From: Gammaproteobacteria bacterium | GTDB taxonomy: Bacteria; Pseudomonadota; Gammaproteobacteria; Nevskiales; Nevskiaceae | DNA: 64,000 nt | Assembly (NCBI GenBank): GCA_026398815.1 | Contig: JAPLSA010000005.1 | Span: 1 to 64,000 of the forward strand | Direction of reading: 5' to 3' | In this document: positions 45,022-53,606 of the stretch, one piece after another | How the letters are laid out: the number at the start of each line of letters is the position of its first letter | Position numbering within the stretch: the first letter of the stretch is position 1 | Translations under genes and position numbers: made by a program | Notes under the pieces: model-generated | Database searches by the model: none | What the model saw: the letters and a program-made list of their open reading frames with translations, nothing else | What the model was told of the DNA's origin: nothing

Positions 45022-45531
45022 ATGATGCAGGGCATTTCCCGCGAAACCCGACGCGCACTGCGCCGGGTCCGGCGCAAGCGCAGCACGGAACTCAATCTGG
45101 TGTCGATGATCGACATCCTGACCGTGCTGATGTTCTTCCTGCTGGTCAACTCGATCGGCGTGTCGATTCTCGGCATCAACCTGCCGAACGACAGCCCCAG
45201 CGCCTCGGAACCGCCGCCGCACAACCTGGCGGTGCTGATCCGCGCCGGCGACCTGTCGCTGACCGACAACGGCTTCATGATCAAGTCGGTGCCGAACGTC
45301 GATGGCGCATACGACTACAAGGCGCTGGCCGAGCTGATGAAGGAAACCAAGAAGCGCCTGCCCACCGAATCGAAGATCACGCTGCTCTCCGAGCCCGGCG
45401 TGGCCTACGAGGTGCTGGTGTCGGTGATGGACGCGGTACGCGTCGACCTGACTTCGGTCGGGCCGGATACCGTCGAACTGTTTCCGCTGATCTCGCTCGG
45501 TGACGCACCGGCGCCGGGAGCCAAGCCATGA
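45022..45531 (+). CDS. ExbD/TolR-family biopolymer transport protein (first copy)
   Basis: The 169-residue protein has a basic cytoplasmic N-terminus (RRALRRVRRKRSTELN) and a single membrane segment with the proton-carrying Asp in LVSMIDILTVLMFFLLVNS. The periplasmic ExbD fold follows (ITLLSEPGVAYEVLVSVMDA). It starts 31 bp after exbB-like and its stop overlaps the second exbD-like gene. Confidence 0.93.
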   Translation: MMQGISRETRRALRRVRRKRSTELNLVSMIDILTVLMFFLLVNSIGVSILGINLPNDSPSASEPPPHNLAVLIRAGDLSLTDNGFMIKSVPNVDGAYDYKALAELMKETKKRLPTESKITLLSEPGVAYEVLVSVMDAVRVDLTSVGPDTVELFPLISLGDAPAPGAKP

Positions 45532-46055
45532 GCCTGCGCAGCAAGGCGATCCGCAAGCGCATCCTGCGCCGCGCCGGTCGCGACGAACCCGGCGCCATCG
45601 GCCTGAACCTGGTGCCGATGATCGACATCTTCACGTCGCTGCTGATCTTCCTGATGCTGACCTCGACGACCGTGCAGACCCTGCGCACGCCGAAGTCGCT
45701 GACCCTGCCGCTGTCGGCTTCGGCGCAGCCGCCGAACGACACGCCGGTGCTGACCGTGTCCTCGGAGAACATCACCCTGCAGGGTGAAGTCGTGATGACG
45801 CTGCAGCAGGCCCAGGCCGATAGCGGTGCCATCCTGGCCGATCTGAAGAACCGGCTGATGCTGGCGCCGCTGGTCACCGTGCAGGGCGAGGACAACGGCA
45901 ACCTGACCCGTGGCGAGATCAACATCGTGGCCGATCGTGCCATCCCCTACGCCTTGCTGAAGAAGATCATGGCCACCTGTGGTGATGCCAAGTTCGCGCG
46001 CATCTCGCTGTCGGTGAACCGTCGATCGATGATCGGCGGCGGAGAGAATCCATGA
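45528..46055 (+). CDS. ExbD/TolR-family biopolymer transport protein (second copy)
   Basis: The 175-residue protein has a basic N-terminus (SKAIRKRILRRAGRDEPG), a membrane segment with the key Asp in LNLVPMIDIFTSLLIFLMLT, and a periplasmic domain ending RISLSVNRRSMIGGG. Two different ExbD proteins per ExbB are a feature of gliding-type (AglQ/AglS) motors rather than a simple TonB system. It is coupled on both sides by ATGA overlaps. Confidence 0.93.
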   Translation: MSLRSKAIRKRILRRAGRDEPGAIGLNLVPMIDIFTSLLIFLMLTSTTVQTLRTPKSLTLPLSASAQPPNDTPVLTVSSENITLQGEVVMTLQQAQADSGAILADLKNRLMLAPLVTVQGEDNGNLTRGEINIVADRAIPYALLKKIMATCGDAKFARISLSVNRRSMIGGGENP

Positions 46056-47002
46056 CCGCCTCGACGATGTCGCGCGTCATCCGCTGGGAGTCCTGGCAGC
46101 TCAGTGCCGAAGCCGATCGCCGCTTCCGGCGTATCGCCACTTCGACTTTCGTACCGGCGATCGTGCTGATCGTCGCGTCGCGGCTGTGGCAGCAACCGCC
46201 GCCGGTCGAGCTGGAGAAGTTCGACAATTCGCAGTACGTCGAACTGCTGCCGGAAGTGAAGCCGCCGCCACCGCCCCCGCCGCCGGCCGAGAAGGTCGTC
46301 GAAAAGCCGAAGGTGGAGCCGAAGCCGGTCAAGCCGGTCGAGAAGCCGAAGGTCGAGCCGGTCGCCAAGGAGACCAAGCCGGTCAAGCCGGAACCGACGG
46401 CCCGTGAAGTGGCCGCCAAGACCGGCATCATGGCGATGGCCAGCCAGCTCAGCGATCTCGCCGACAAGAACATCGCGGTCAGCGATCAGCCGCTGAACAC
46501 CGCCGCGATCACCTCGAAGAGCGGCATCGGGTCGGCAGCGGCGATCGCCGCCACCGCCTCGACCAACAGCGGCGGCATCGGTCGCGCCAGCGGCGACGTC
46601 ACCTCTAACCAGGCCGGCACGGGTGTCGGAAACCGCTCGACCGGCAAGGTCAGCAGTTCGCTGGGGACCGGCACCGTCGCTCCGAGAGGCGGCAGCCCGG
46701 GTCCGGAAGGTGGACGCACGCCGGCCGAAGTGCAGGCTGTGTTCAACCGCAACCAGGGGCCGTTCTACGCGATCTTCAACCGTGCGGCGCGTGACAACGC
46801 CAGCATCGGCGCCGGCAAGATCGTGGTCCGCCTGACCATCGCCCCGAACGGTGCGGTGACGGCCTGCACGCTGGTTTCCAGCAGCTACGGCGATGCCGAT
46901 TTCGAGCGCAAGGTGGTCGAGCGGGTCAAGCTGATCAATTTCGGACCGAAGAGCGGCGCGCCGTTCACCATGGACTATCCGATCCAGTTCATCCCGCAGT
47001 AG
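46052..47002 (+). CDS. AgmX/PglI-like TonB-type energy transducer
   Basis: The 316-residue protein has one membrane segment (TFVPAIVLIVASRLW, near 30-47). A Pro/Lys/Val/Glu-rich rigid linker (about 65-130; KPPPPPPPPAEKVVEKPK) is followed by an Ala/Ser/Gly-rich region. The C-terminal domain of about 90 residues (TPAEVQAVFNRNQGPFYAIF, GKIVVRLTIAPNGAVTACTL, VKLINFGPKSGAPFTMDYPI) matches the AgmX/PglI C-terminal pattern and is analogous to TonB. It should cross the periplasm and contact outer-envelope partners. It ends 36 bp before fabI. Confidence 0.88.
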   Translation: MTASTMSRVIRWESWQLSAEADRRFRRIATSTFVPAIVLIVASRLWQQPPPVELEKFDNSQYVELLPEVKPPPPPPPPAEKVVEKPKVEPKPVKPVEKPKVEPVAKETKPVKPEPTAREVAAKTGIMAMASQLSDLADKNIAVSDQPLNTAAITSKSGIGSAAAIAATASTNSGGIGRASGDVTSNQAGTGVGNRSTGKVSSSLGTGTVAPRGGSPGPEGGRTPAEVQAVFNRNQGPFYAIFNRAARDNASIGAGKIVVRLTIAPNGAVTACTLVSSSYGDADFERKVVERVKLINFGPKSGAPFTMDYPIQFIPQ

Positions 47003-47038
47003 TCGTCCTCCACCCCCAATAACGAAAGGCAAGAAGCC

Positions 47039-47830
47039 ATGGGTTTTCTTCAGGGTAAAAAAGCGCTGATCACCGGCGTCGCCAGCGAGCGCTCGATCGC
47101 CACCGGCATCGCCGAAGCGATGAAGCGCGAAGGCGCGGAACTGGCGTTCACCTATCAGGGCGACAAGCTCAAGAGCCGCGTCGAGGAATTTGCGCACGAG
47201 CAGGGTTCCAGTCTGGTCATGCCGCTCGACGTCACCCGCGATACCGAGATCGATGCGGTGTTCGCCCAGCTGAAGGACAGCTGGGGCGGCGTCGACATCG
47301 TCGTGCACTCGATCGGTTTCGCGCCGCGCGAACTGCTGATGGGCGGCTACCTGGAATCGGTGACCCGCGAAGGCTTCGCGCTCGCCCACGACATCAGCGC
47401 CTATTCGTTCGCCGCGCTCGGCAAGGCCGCGCGGCCGCTGATGCAGGGCCGCAACGGCAGCCTGGTGACCTTGAGCTATCTCGGCGCCGAGCGCGCGGTG
47501 CCGATGTACAACGTCATGGGGCCGGCCAAGGCCAGCCTCGAGGCCAATGTCCGCTACATGGCCGCCGAACTGGGCCCGGAAGGCATCCGCGTCAACGGCA
47601 TTTCCGCCGGCCCGATCAAGACGCTGGCGGCGGCCGGCATCAAGGGCTTCCGCAGCATGCTGTCGAACGCCGAGAAGGTGTCGGCGCTGAAGCGCAATGT
47701 CTCGATCGACGAAGTCGGCAACACGGCCGCCTTCCTGTCGTCGGATCTCGCCTCCGGCATCACCGGCCAGATCGTCTATGTCGACGCCGGCTTCAACATC
47801 ATCGGCTTCGCGGTCGACGGCAACGGCTGA
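47039..47830 (+). CDS. fabI: Enoyl-[acyl-carrier-protein] reductase (NADH), FabI
   Basis: FabI carries out the last reduction of fatty-acid elongation. The 263-residue SDR has [20 protein letters not shown] (cofactor loop), [10 protein letters not shown], and the active-site Tyr-x6-Lys in [20 protein letters not shown], the spacing typical of Fab[21 protein letters not shown] is the substrate loop. AAGGCAAG provides a ribosome site. It follows the AgmX-like gene by 36 bp with no terminator between, so read-through is likely. Confidence 0.96.
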   Translation: MGFLQGKKALITGVASERSIATGIAEAMKREGAELAFTYQGDKLKSRVEEFAHEQGSSLVMPLDVTRDTEIDAVFAQLKDSWGGVDIVVHSIGFAPRELLMGGYLESVTREGFALAHDISAYSFAALGKAARPLMQGRNGSLVTLSYLGAERAVPMYNVMGPAKASLEANVRYMAAELGPEGIRVNGISAGPIKTLAAAGIKGFRSMLSNAEKVSALKRNVSIDEVGNTAAFLSSDLASGITGQIVYVDAGFNIIGFAVDGNG

Positions 47831-47844
47831 ACAGTGGCCGGGGC

Positions 47845-47864
47845 GCCGCACGACCACGTGCGGC
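47845..47864 (+). terminator. Hairpin downstream of fabI, no T-tract
   Basis: GCCGCAC and GTGCGGC are perfect 7-bp arms with loop GACCAC, 15 bp after the fabI stop. No T-run follows, so intrinsic termination is doubtful. The remaining 157 bp to dapE show no gene or clear motif. Confidence 0.35.
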
Positions 47865-48021
47865 CGCCAAGGCCTGAAGGCACGCCGAGACGCGGACGAC
47901 GAACATCCCGTGGCGCGACGCTCCCGCGCGCCCGGCCGGCAAGCGCGCTGCTGCAGCAAGACGCACGCGCTGCGGTCGCCGGCTCCGCCGATTTTCCTTT
48001 CGACCATCCCGGTTCACTGCC

Positions 48022-49170
48022 ATGCCTGATGACCTCCGCCCTTCGCCGGTGCTCGAACTGACGCGCGCGCTGATCGCCCGCCGCTCGCTGACTCCTGACG
48101 ACGCGGGCTGCTGCCAGCTGATGGCCGACCGTCTGGCCGCGCTCGGCTTCCGCATCGAGTGGATCAATGCGGAAGGCATCACCAACCTCTGGGCCACGCG
48201 CGGCAGCGACGGCCCGCTGCTGGTGCTGGCCGGCCACACCGATGTCGTGCCGCCCGGACCGACCAGCGCCTGGGCCAGCGACCCCTTCGTGCCGGAGATC
48301 CGCGACGGCGTGCTCTACGGCCGAGGCGCCGCCGACATGAAGAGCGGGCTGGCGGCGATGGTCTGCGCCGTCGAACGCTTGCTGGCAAACGGCGAACCGG
48401 CCGGCACCCTCGCCTTCCTGATCACCAGCGACGAGGAAGGCGTGGCGCTGCACGGCACCCGCCATGTCGTCGAAGTGCTGAAGGCGCGCGGCATCCGGCC
48501 GGATTACGCGATCGTCGGCGAAGCCACCGGCGACCTGCAGTTCGGCGACCGCATCACCATCGGCCGGCGCGGCTCGCTCGGCTGCAACCTCAAGGTGTTC
48601 GGCAAGCAGGGCCACGTCGCCTACCCGCAGAAGGCCGACAACCCGATCCACCGGCTGGCGCCGGCACTGGCCGAGCTGGTGTCGATCGAATGGGATGCCG
48701 GCAACGCCCATTTCCCGCCGACCTCGTTCCAGGTCTCGAACATCCATTCGGGCACCGGTGCGACCAATGTCATCCCCGGCACCACCGAGCTGGTGTTCAA
48801 CTTCCGCTACTGCACCGAATCGACCGCCGACAGCCTGAAGGCCCGCGTCCACGATGTGCTGGATCGCCACGGCCTGCGCTACGAGGCTGACTGGTGGCTG
48901 TCCGGCCTGCCGTTCCTCACCCGCCAGGGCGCGCTGATCGCGGCCGCGCGAGCTGCGATCCAGCAGGTGACCGGCCTGACGCCGACCCTGTTCACCGGCG
49001 GCGGCACCTCCGACGCCCGCTTCATCGCGCCGATGGGCACCGAGGTGGTCGAGATCGGCCCGGTCAACGATTCGATCCACAAGGTCGACGAACACGTGCG
49101 GGTTGCCGATCTCGACGCACTGAGCGCCGTCTACGAAGGCGTGATGCGGCGCCTGCTGGTGCAGCCGTGA
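48022..49170 (+). CDS. dapE: Succinyl-diaminopimelate desuccinylase
   Basis: This 382-residue M20 di-zinc amidohydrolase acts in lysine and diaminopimelate synthesis. Zinc ligands are in [26 protein letters not shown] and [15 protein letters not shown]. The dimerisation domain and [21 protein letters not shown] are typical of DapE. Its stop overlaps the GTG of the following hydrolase gene. Confidence 0.96.
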   Translation: MPDDLRPSPVLELTRALIARRSLTPDDAGCCQLMADRLAALGFRIEWINAEGITNLWATRGSDGPLLVLAGHTDVVPPGPTSAWASDPFVPEIRDGVLYGRGAADMKSGLAAMVCAVERLLANGEPAGTLAFLITSDEEGVALHGTRHVVEVLKARGIRPDYAIVGEATGDLQFGDRITIGRRGSLGCNLKVFGKQGHVAYPQKADNPIHRLAPALAELVSIEWDAGNAHFPPTSFQVSNIHSGTGATNVIPGTTELVFNFRYCTESTADSLKARVHDVLDRHGLRYEADWWLSGLPFLTRQGALIAAARAAIQQVTGLTPTLFTGGGTSDARFIAPMGTEVVEIGPVNDSIHKVDEHVRVADLDALSAVYEGVMRRLLVQP

Positions 49171-50183
49171 GCAGCGCCGGCGCGGTGGCCGGCTTTCGGC
49201 CCAACCCGTTGCTGGCGCCGCAGCTGATCCAGACGGTGCTGGCCACCAAGCGGCCGGTGCGCGGCCGCTTCGCCGGCCATGACCACGCGATGCACCGCGC
49301 CTCGGTGCAGCACCTGCTCGACTGCGGCGTCGCCGATGGCGATCCGGTGCAGCTCACCGGCCTGTACGCCCGCCAGCCCGACGACCGCGCGCCGCGCGGG
49401 CTGGTGGTGCTGATCCACGGCTGGGAAGGCAGCCACGACTCGGCCTACCTGTATTCGATGGCCTCGAAGGTCTACGCCGCCGGCTGGAACGTGTTCCGGC
49501 TGAATCTGCGCGACCACGCCGGCACCCATGCGCTGAACCCGAGGCTGTTCCACTCGGCGCGGATCGACGAGGTGCTGCACGGCGTCCGCGCCGCCCGGCA
49601 GATCGACGGCGGCAGCGACCGGCCGCTGGCCGTGATCGGCTTTTCGCTGGGCGGGAACTTCGCGCTGCGGGTCGGCCTGCTCGGTCCGGCCGCCGGCATC
49701 ACGCCGCAGCTGTCGATCGGCATCTCGCCGTCGATCGACCCCGGCGCCACCTTGCGGGCGATCGACGACGGCCCGGCGGTGTTCAAGCGCTACTTCCTCG
49801 ACAAGTGGCGCAAGACGCTGGCCGCCAAGGCCGCCGCCTGGCCCGGCCGCCACGATTTCACCGCACTGGCGTCAATCGGCAGCTTCGTCGAGATCACCCG
49901 CCGCTTCGTCGCCGAACACACCGAGTTCGCGTGCCTGGAGGACTATCTGGCCCGCTACACGCTGACGCCGCCGATGCTGATGGGTGCAGCCAGCCCGCTG
50001 GCGATCGTCACGGCGCAGGACGACACGGTGATTCCGTTCGCCGATTTCGACGGCCTGGGCGCGCGTGGCTCGGTGATCGCCTACGACGCGCCGAAGCGCG
50101 GAGGACACTGCGGCTTCATCGAGAACCTGGCGCTGGAAAGCTGGGCCGAGAAGCGGGTCGTCGAGTGGCTGTCGCGCCTCTGA
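49167..50183 (+). CDS. Alpha/beta hydrolase, YheT-like
   Basis: This 338-residue hydrolase has the oxyanion segment [20 protein letters not shown], the nucleophile elbow [18 protein letters not shown], the acid in [16 protein letters not shown] and the His in [37 protein letters not shown] is typical of the YheT/EMB8 group. The substrate is unknown. The GTG start sits in the dapE stop (GTGA). Confidence 0.88.
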   Translation: MSSAGAVAGFRPNPLLAPQLIQTVLATKRPVRGRFAGHDHAMHRASVQHLLDCGVADGDPVQLTGLYARQPDDRAPRGLVVLIHGWEGSHDSAYLYSMASKVYAAGWNVFRLNLRDHAGTHALNPRLFHSARIDEVLHGVRAARQIDGGSDRPLAVIGFSLGGNFALRVGLLGPAAGITPQLSIGISPSIDPGATLRAIDDGPAVFKRYFLDKWRKTLAAKAAAWPGRHDFTALASIGSFVEITRRFVAEHTEFACLEDYLARYTLTPPMLMGAASPLAIVTAQDDTVIPFADFDGLGARGSVIAYDAPKRGGHCGFIENLALESWAEKRVVEWLSRL

Positions 50184-50216
50184 ACCCGGCGGCAACGGCC
50201 TGCGGGCGCAACGCGC

Positions 50217-51011
50217 TCAGCGGTTGACGTTGCTGCGCTTCAGCGCATACGAGAACAGCCCCGGCAGGTAGCGCTTGAGGCGCTCGAAGAGCACTTCCTT
50301 GCCGCCCATGAATACCTCCTCGTCGCCGGCCTCCACGGCCCGCCAGATGCGGGCTGCGCAGTCCGCTGCGGCGATGCCGCCCGCGATGTTGCGATCGGTG
50401 ACGCCGAAGCGGCTGCCGTCGCCGGCCAGGGCATTGGCGGAAATGCCGGTCTGCACGTAGCCGGGAAACACCGTGGTGAAGCGCAGGCCATCGCGCCACA
50501 GCTCGGCCCGCGCGGCTTCGGTGAATCCGGCCAGTGCGTGCTTGGCGGCGCTGTAGCCGGTGCGCAGCGGCGCGCCGATGCGGCCGGCGATCGACGAGAT
50601 CATCACCACGTGGCCGGTGTTGCGCGCGCGCATCGACGGCACCAGTGCCCGGGTCAGCGCCACCGGCGCGAAGTAATCCAGTTCCATCAGCTGCCGGTAG
50701 ACGTCCATCGAGGTGTCGACCAGCAGGCTGCGCTGCGAGCGGCCGGCGTTGTTGACCAGCACGTCGATCGGCCCGAAGCAGCGCTCGGCGGCCAGCACCG
50801 CCTGATCGGGGTCGAAATCGGTCAGGTCGAGCGGCAGCAGCGCCACCTTCGACGGGTCCGGGCAGGTGGCGCGTACCCGTTCCAGCTCGGTGATTCGGCG
50901 CGCGCTCAGCACCAGCTTCGCACCGCGCTTCGCGGCATCCAGGGCCAGTGCTTCGCCGATGCCGCTGGAAGCGCCGGTGATCCAGATCGTCGCATCGTTC
51001 AGGGCAGTCAT
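50217..51011 (-). CDS. Short-chain dehydrogenase/reductase (DHRS7/YqjQ-like)
   Basis: This 264-residue SDR has the cofactor loop WITGASSGIGEALALDAAKRG, NNAG in DVLVNNAGRSQRSLLVD, catalytic Ser in VMISSIAGRIGAP and Tyr-x3-Lys in YSAAKHALAGFTEAAR. The C-terminus carries a hydrophobic/basic tail (RYLPGLFSYALKRSNVNR), like membrane-associated DHRS7-type enzymes. ATG 51011 overlaps the stop of the upstream hydrolase, so the two are co-expressed. Confidence 0.9.
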   Translation of the reverse strand: MTALNDATIWITGASSGIGEALALDAAKRGAKLVLSARRITELERVRATCPDPSKVALLPLDLTDFDPDQAVLAAERCFGPIDVLVNNAGRSQRSLLVDTSMDVYRQLMELDYFAPVALTRALVPSMRARNTGHVVMISSIAGRIGAPLRTGYSAAKHALAGFTEAARAELWRDGLRFTTVFPGYVQTGISANALAGDGSRFGVTDRNIAGGIAAADCAARIWRAVEAGDEEVFMGGKEVLFERLKRYLPGLFSYALKRSNVNR

Positions 51012-52114
51012 CGTCGGGCGGTGTAGGTCGGCTGGCGGTGGTCGATCCGCTCGAGCCATTGGTCGAGCGCCTCGTGCAGCACCGGCGCAAGGCCGGGTGC
51101 GACGCGAGGATACTCCGCCACCGCGCCCCAGCTGCTGCGCAGGAACAGGTGGTTGACGCCCGGCAGCACGCGCACCTCGGCAGCCGGGTTGTCCTGCAAT
51201 GCCGCCCGCGCGGGTGCTTCGTTGAGCGCGGGCGCGATCTGGTGATCGAGCGCGGCGAACAGCACCAGGGTCGGCGCCCGCAGCTGCCGCAGCGTCGGGG
51301 CCGGATCGTAGGCCAGGATGTGCCGGAACCAAGCCGATGCCAGCGAGGCCCGCTGCGCCTCGACCATCGCCGCCGACAACCGTCGCCGGTCGGCGAGACG
51401 GTTCAGCGCCGCCAGCAGCTGGCGGTCGCGTTCGGCGCTGTCGGTACCGCTGGTGACGATGTCGAACAGGTTGCTGGCCTCCTCGGCCGCCGCCTCGGCA
51501 TCCGGTGCGCTGGCGCCGCGATCGAGCGCGCCCTGGGTGTTCTGGTAGCGCGAGATCTCCCGGCCGTTGACCGTCGGCGGCGCCAGCAGCACCAGCCAGG
51601 CCACCTCCGGCCGCCGTGCGGCGATCAGCGGCGCCACCATGCCGCCCTCGCTGTGGCCGAGCAGGCCGATGCGGTGGCCGTCGATATCCGGCCGGCTGCG
51701 CAGAAAGTCGAAAGCCGCCTCGGCGTCGGCTGCGAAGTCGACGATCGTCGCCCCTTGGGCCGTGCCGCCGGATTCGCCGACGCCGCGCTTGTCGTAGCGC
51801 AGCACCGCGTAGCCGGCCTCGGTCAGCCAGGCCGACAGCAGCCGGAACGGCTTGTGGCCGTACATGGTTTCGTCGCGATCATTCGGGCCGCTTCCGTGGA
51901 TCAGCACCACCGCCGGCAGCGGCTGGTCCAGCGCGATATGCGCGGGCCGCTCCAGGGTGCCGGCGAGCGCGATCGCGCGATCTCCGCCGGCAAAGCGTAC
52001 CGCTTCGGCAAACCTCGCCTCCTCGGCATGGGCAGGCCGCACGCTGCCGAGACTGCCGGCAGTCAGAGCAACGACCAGCAGCCCAGGCTTCAGGAATCGA
52101 CTCCAGCACGACAT
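51008..52114 (-). CDS. Exported alpha/beta hydrolase (S33/BAAT-like esterase)
   Basis: The 368-residue protein has a signal peptide (FLKPGLLVVALTAGSL to RPAHA). The hydrolase domain has VVLIHGSGPNDRDETMYGHK, the nucleophile GLLGHSEGGMVAPLIA, the acid in LVLFAALDHQIAPALN and the His in LPGVNHLFLRSS. ATG 52114 has a GGAGGTGG ribosome site; an in-frame TTG at 52135 is less likely. It forms a pair with the downstream SDR gene. Confidence 0.88.
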   Translation of the reverse strand: MSCWSRFLKPGLLVVALTAGSLGSVRPAHAEEARFAEAVRFAGGDRAIALAGTLERPAHIALDQPLPAVVLIHGSGPNDRDETMYGHKPFRLLSAWLTEAGYAVLRYDKRGVGESGGTAQGATIVDFAADAEAAFDFLRSRPDIDGHRIGLLGHSEGGMVAPLIAARRPEVAWLVLLAPPTVNGREISRYQNTQGALDRGASAPDAEAAAEEASNLFDIVTSGTDSAERDRQLLAALNRLADRRRLSAAMVEAQRASLASAWFRHILAYDPAPTLRQLRAPTLVLFAALDHQIAPALNEAPARAALQDNPAAEVRVLPGVNHLFLRSSWGAVAEYPRVAPGLAPVLHEALDQWLERIDHRQPTYTARR

Positions 52115-52297
52115 CGCCCACCTCCGCGCAGACAACTAACGACGTCCGATGCGCACGCGCATCCGGATCTGTTTGTTGCACTGCACGAAAAGGGCCAGGT
52201 CACGGTGCTGCGAATGCCGCTGGGACGAAATGACCGGAAATTCACCTCGATCCGCTACGATCCGGGCCCGCAAACGCCCACCAACGAGGTTCGCCGC

Positions 52298-53563
52298 ATG
52301 CGCCAATCCGTCTCGCCATTCTCCCTGCCTGCACGCCGCGCCGCGCTGCTCGCCATTGCCGCCGTGTTCGGCCTGGTGTCAGCCGCCGTGCCAGCCAGCA
52401 CGCCGCTGGAGCCCGCTCAACAGATCGGTGCGGCCAACATCGAAGCCCGCGATATCCGCGTCGGCCGCGCTGCCGATGGCCGCTATCTGCTGGCCTGGTC
52501 AGGAGAGGATTCCATCTTCTTCCAGCGCCATGCCGCCAACGGCCAGCCACTGGGTGCCGTGACCGTCATCGGGCCGGCCGAGGTCGGCACGGCGTTCCCG
52601 CGGATCCAGCTGGACAGCAATGCCGCTGGCGATTTCGTGCTGCGCTGGGAGTCTATCGACGGCCTTCGGATTCGCAGCTATGCCGCCAACGGCAGCCTGC
52701 GCGCTGCCTTCCTGCACAGCGATGACCCTGCCGGCCTGCAGACCTACGATGTCGCCATCGACGACGGCGGCAACCTGCTGGTGGCGACCCGCGTGGTCCG
52801 GGGCGTGCGCGTGCCGCTGATCGGCTATTCGGACATCCGCTTCGCGCAGACCACGGTCAGCGCCCAACGCTACACGGCGAGCGGCACTCCGGTCGGCCTG
52901 GCGACCCGCATCTTCACCAGCCTGACCGACCCTGGCCTGCAGTACCGCGGCCTCAGCACGGCGCCGCCGGCGGCCGTGTTCACGCCGGGCGGTGCTGCGC
53001 TGGTGGTCTGGGAAACCGAGGACGGCATCGGCCCGCGCGGCGTGTTCGGCCGCCGGCTCACGGCCAACGGCCGCGTCGATGGTCTGGCGTTTCGGGTCGA
53101 TGGTCGCGAGGCTGCCGGCGCCAACCGGCCGAGCGTCGAAACGGATGCAGCCGGCAACGTGCTGATCGCCTGGACCCAGCCTCATCCGCAGGGCTCCAAC
53201 AGCTTCAGCGGCGAGGACGTCTTCGTTCGCCGCTATGACACCGCCGGCCGGTCCGGGCCGATCGTCGAGATCAATGGCGATCTGGCGACCTCGCCGGACA
53301 TCGATCTGGCGGTCAACCGCGCCGGCGACGCCGTGCTGATCTGGCCGAGCACGCCGAGCGCGTTCTGCTGCCAGCCGGCGCAGCTGACCGCGCAACGCCT
53401 CGATCGCAGCGGCCAGCCGGCCGGCGCGTCGATCCTGGTTGCCGGCAATTTTGTCGACGAACCGCAGGTCGACATCGCCGACGACGGCAGCTTCGTCGCC
53501 GTCTGGAGTCAGGGTCTGTTCTCGTCCGAACGGGTCTTCGCGCGCCGCTACTCTGCCCCGTGA
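52298..53563 (+). CDS. Secreted beta-propeller-like repeat protein, unknown
   Basis: The 421-residue protein has a signal peptide (AALLAIAAVFGLVSAAVPAS). Repeats of about 50 residues have the pattern 'D..G..L..W......V..R.....G.P', for example GRYLLAWSGEDSIFFQRHAA, AGDFVLRWESIDGLRIRSYA, GGAALVVWETEDGIGPRGVF, AGNVLIAWTQPHPQGSNSFS and DGSFVAVWSQGLFSSERVFA. This suggests a beta-propeller. No enzyme motif is seen. ATG 52298 is the only plausible start with a signal peptide; the frame is open far upstream. Confidence 0.8.
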   Translation: MRQSVSPFSLPARRAALLAIAAVFGLVSAAVPASTPLEPAQQIGAANIEARDIRVGRAADGRYLLAWSGEDSIFFQRHAANGQPLGAVTVIGPAEVGTAFPRIQLDSNAAGDFVLRWESIDGLRIRSYAANGSLRAAFLHSDDPAGLQTYDVAIDDGGNLLVATRVVRGVRVPLIGYSDIRFAQTTVSAQRYTASGTPVGLATRIFTSLTDPGLQYRGLSTAPPAAVFTPGGAALVVWETEDGIGPRGVFGRRLTANGRVDGLAFRVDGREAAGANRPSVETDAAGNVLIAWTQPHPQGSNSFSGEDVFVRRYDTAGRSGPIVEINGDLATSPDIDLAVNRAGDAVLIWPSTPSAFCCQPAQLTAQRLDRSGQPAGASILVAGNFVDEPQVDIADDGSFVAVWSQGLFSSERVFARRYSAP

Positions 53564-53606
53564 CGCCCGGCGGCTGCCGGACCGTTTCGTCCGGCAGCCG
53601 CCCGAC

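Noticed and set aside
52298-52300. A much longer frame of 841 codons running from 51038 to 53563
   Set aside because: Its first half is antisense to the exported hydrolase gene and is Arg/Gln/His-rich; the signal peptide at 52298 marks the real start.
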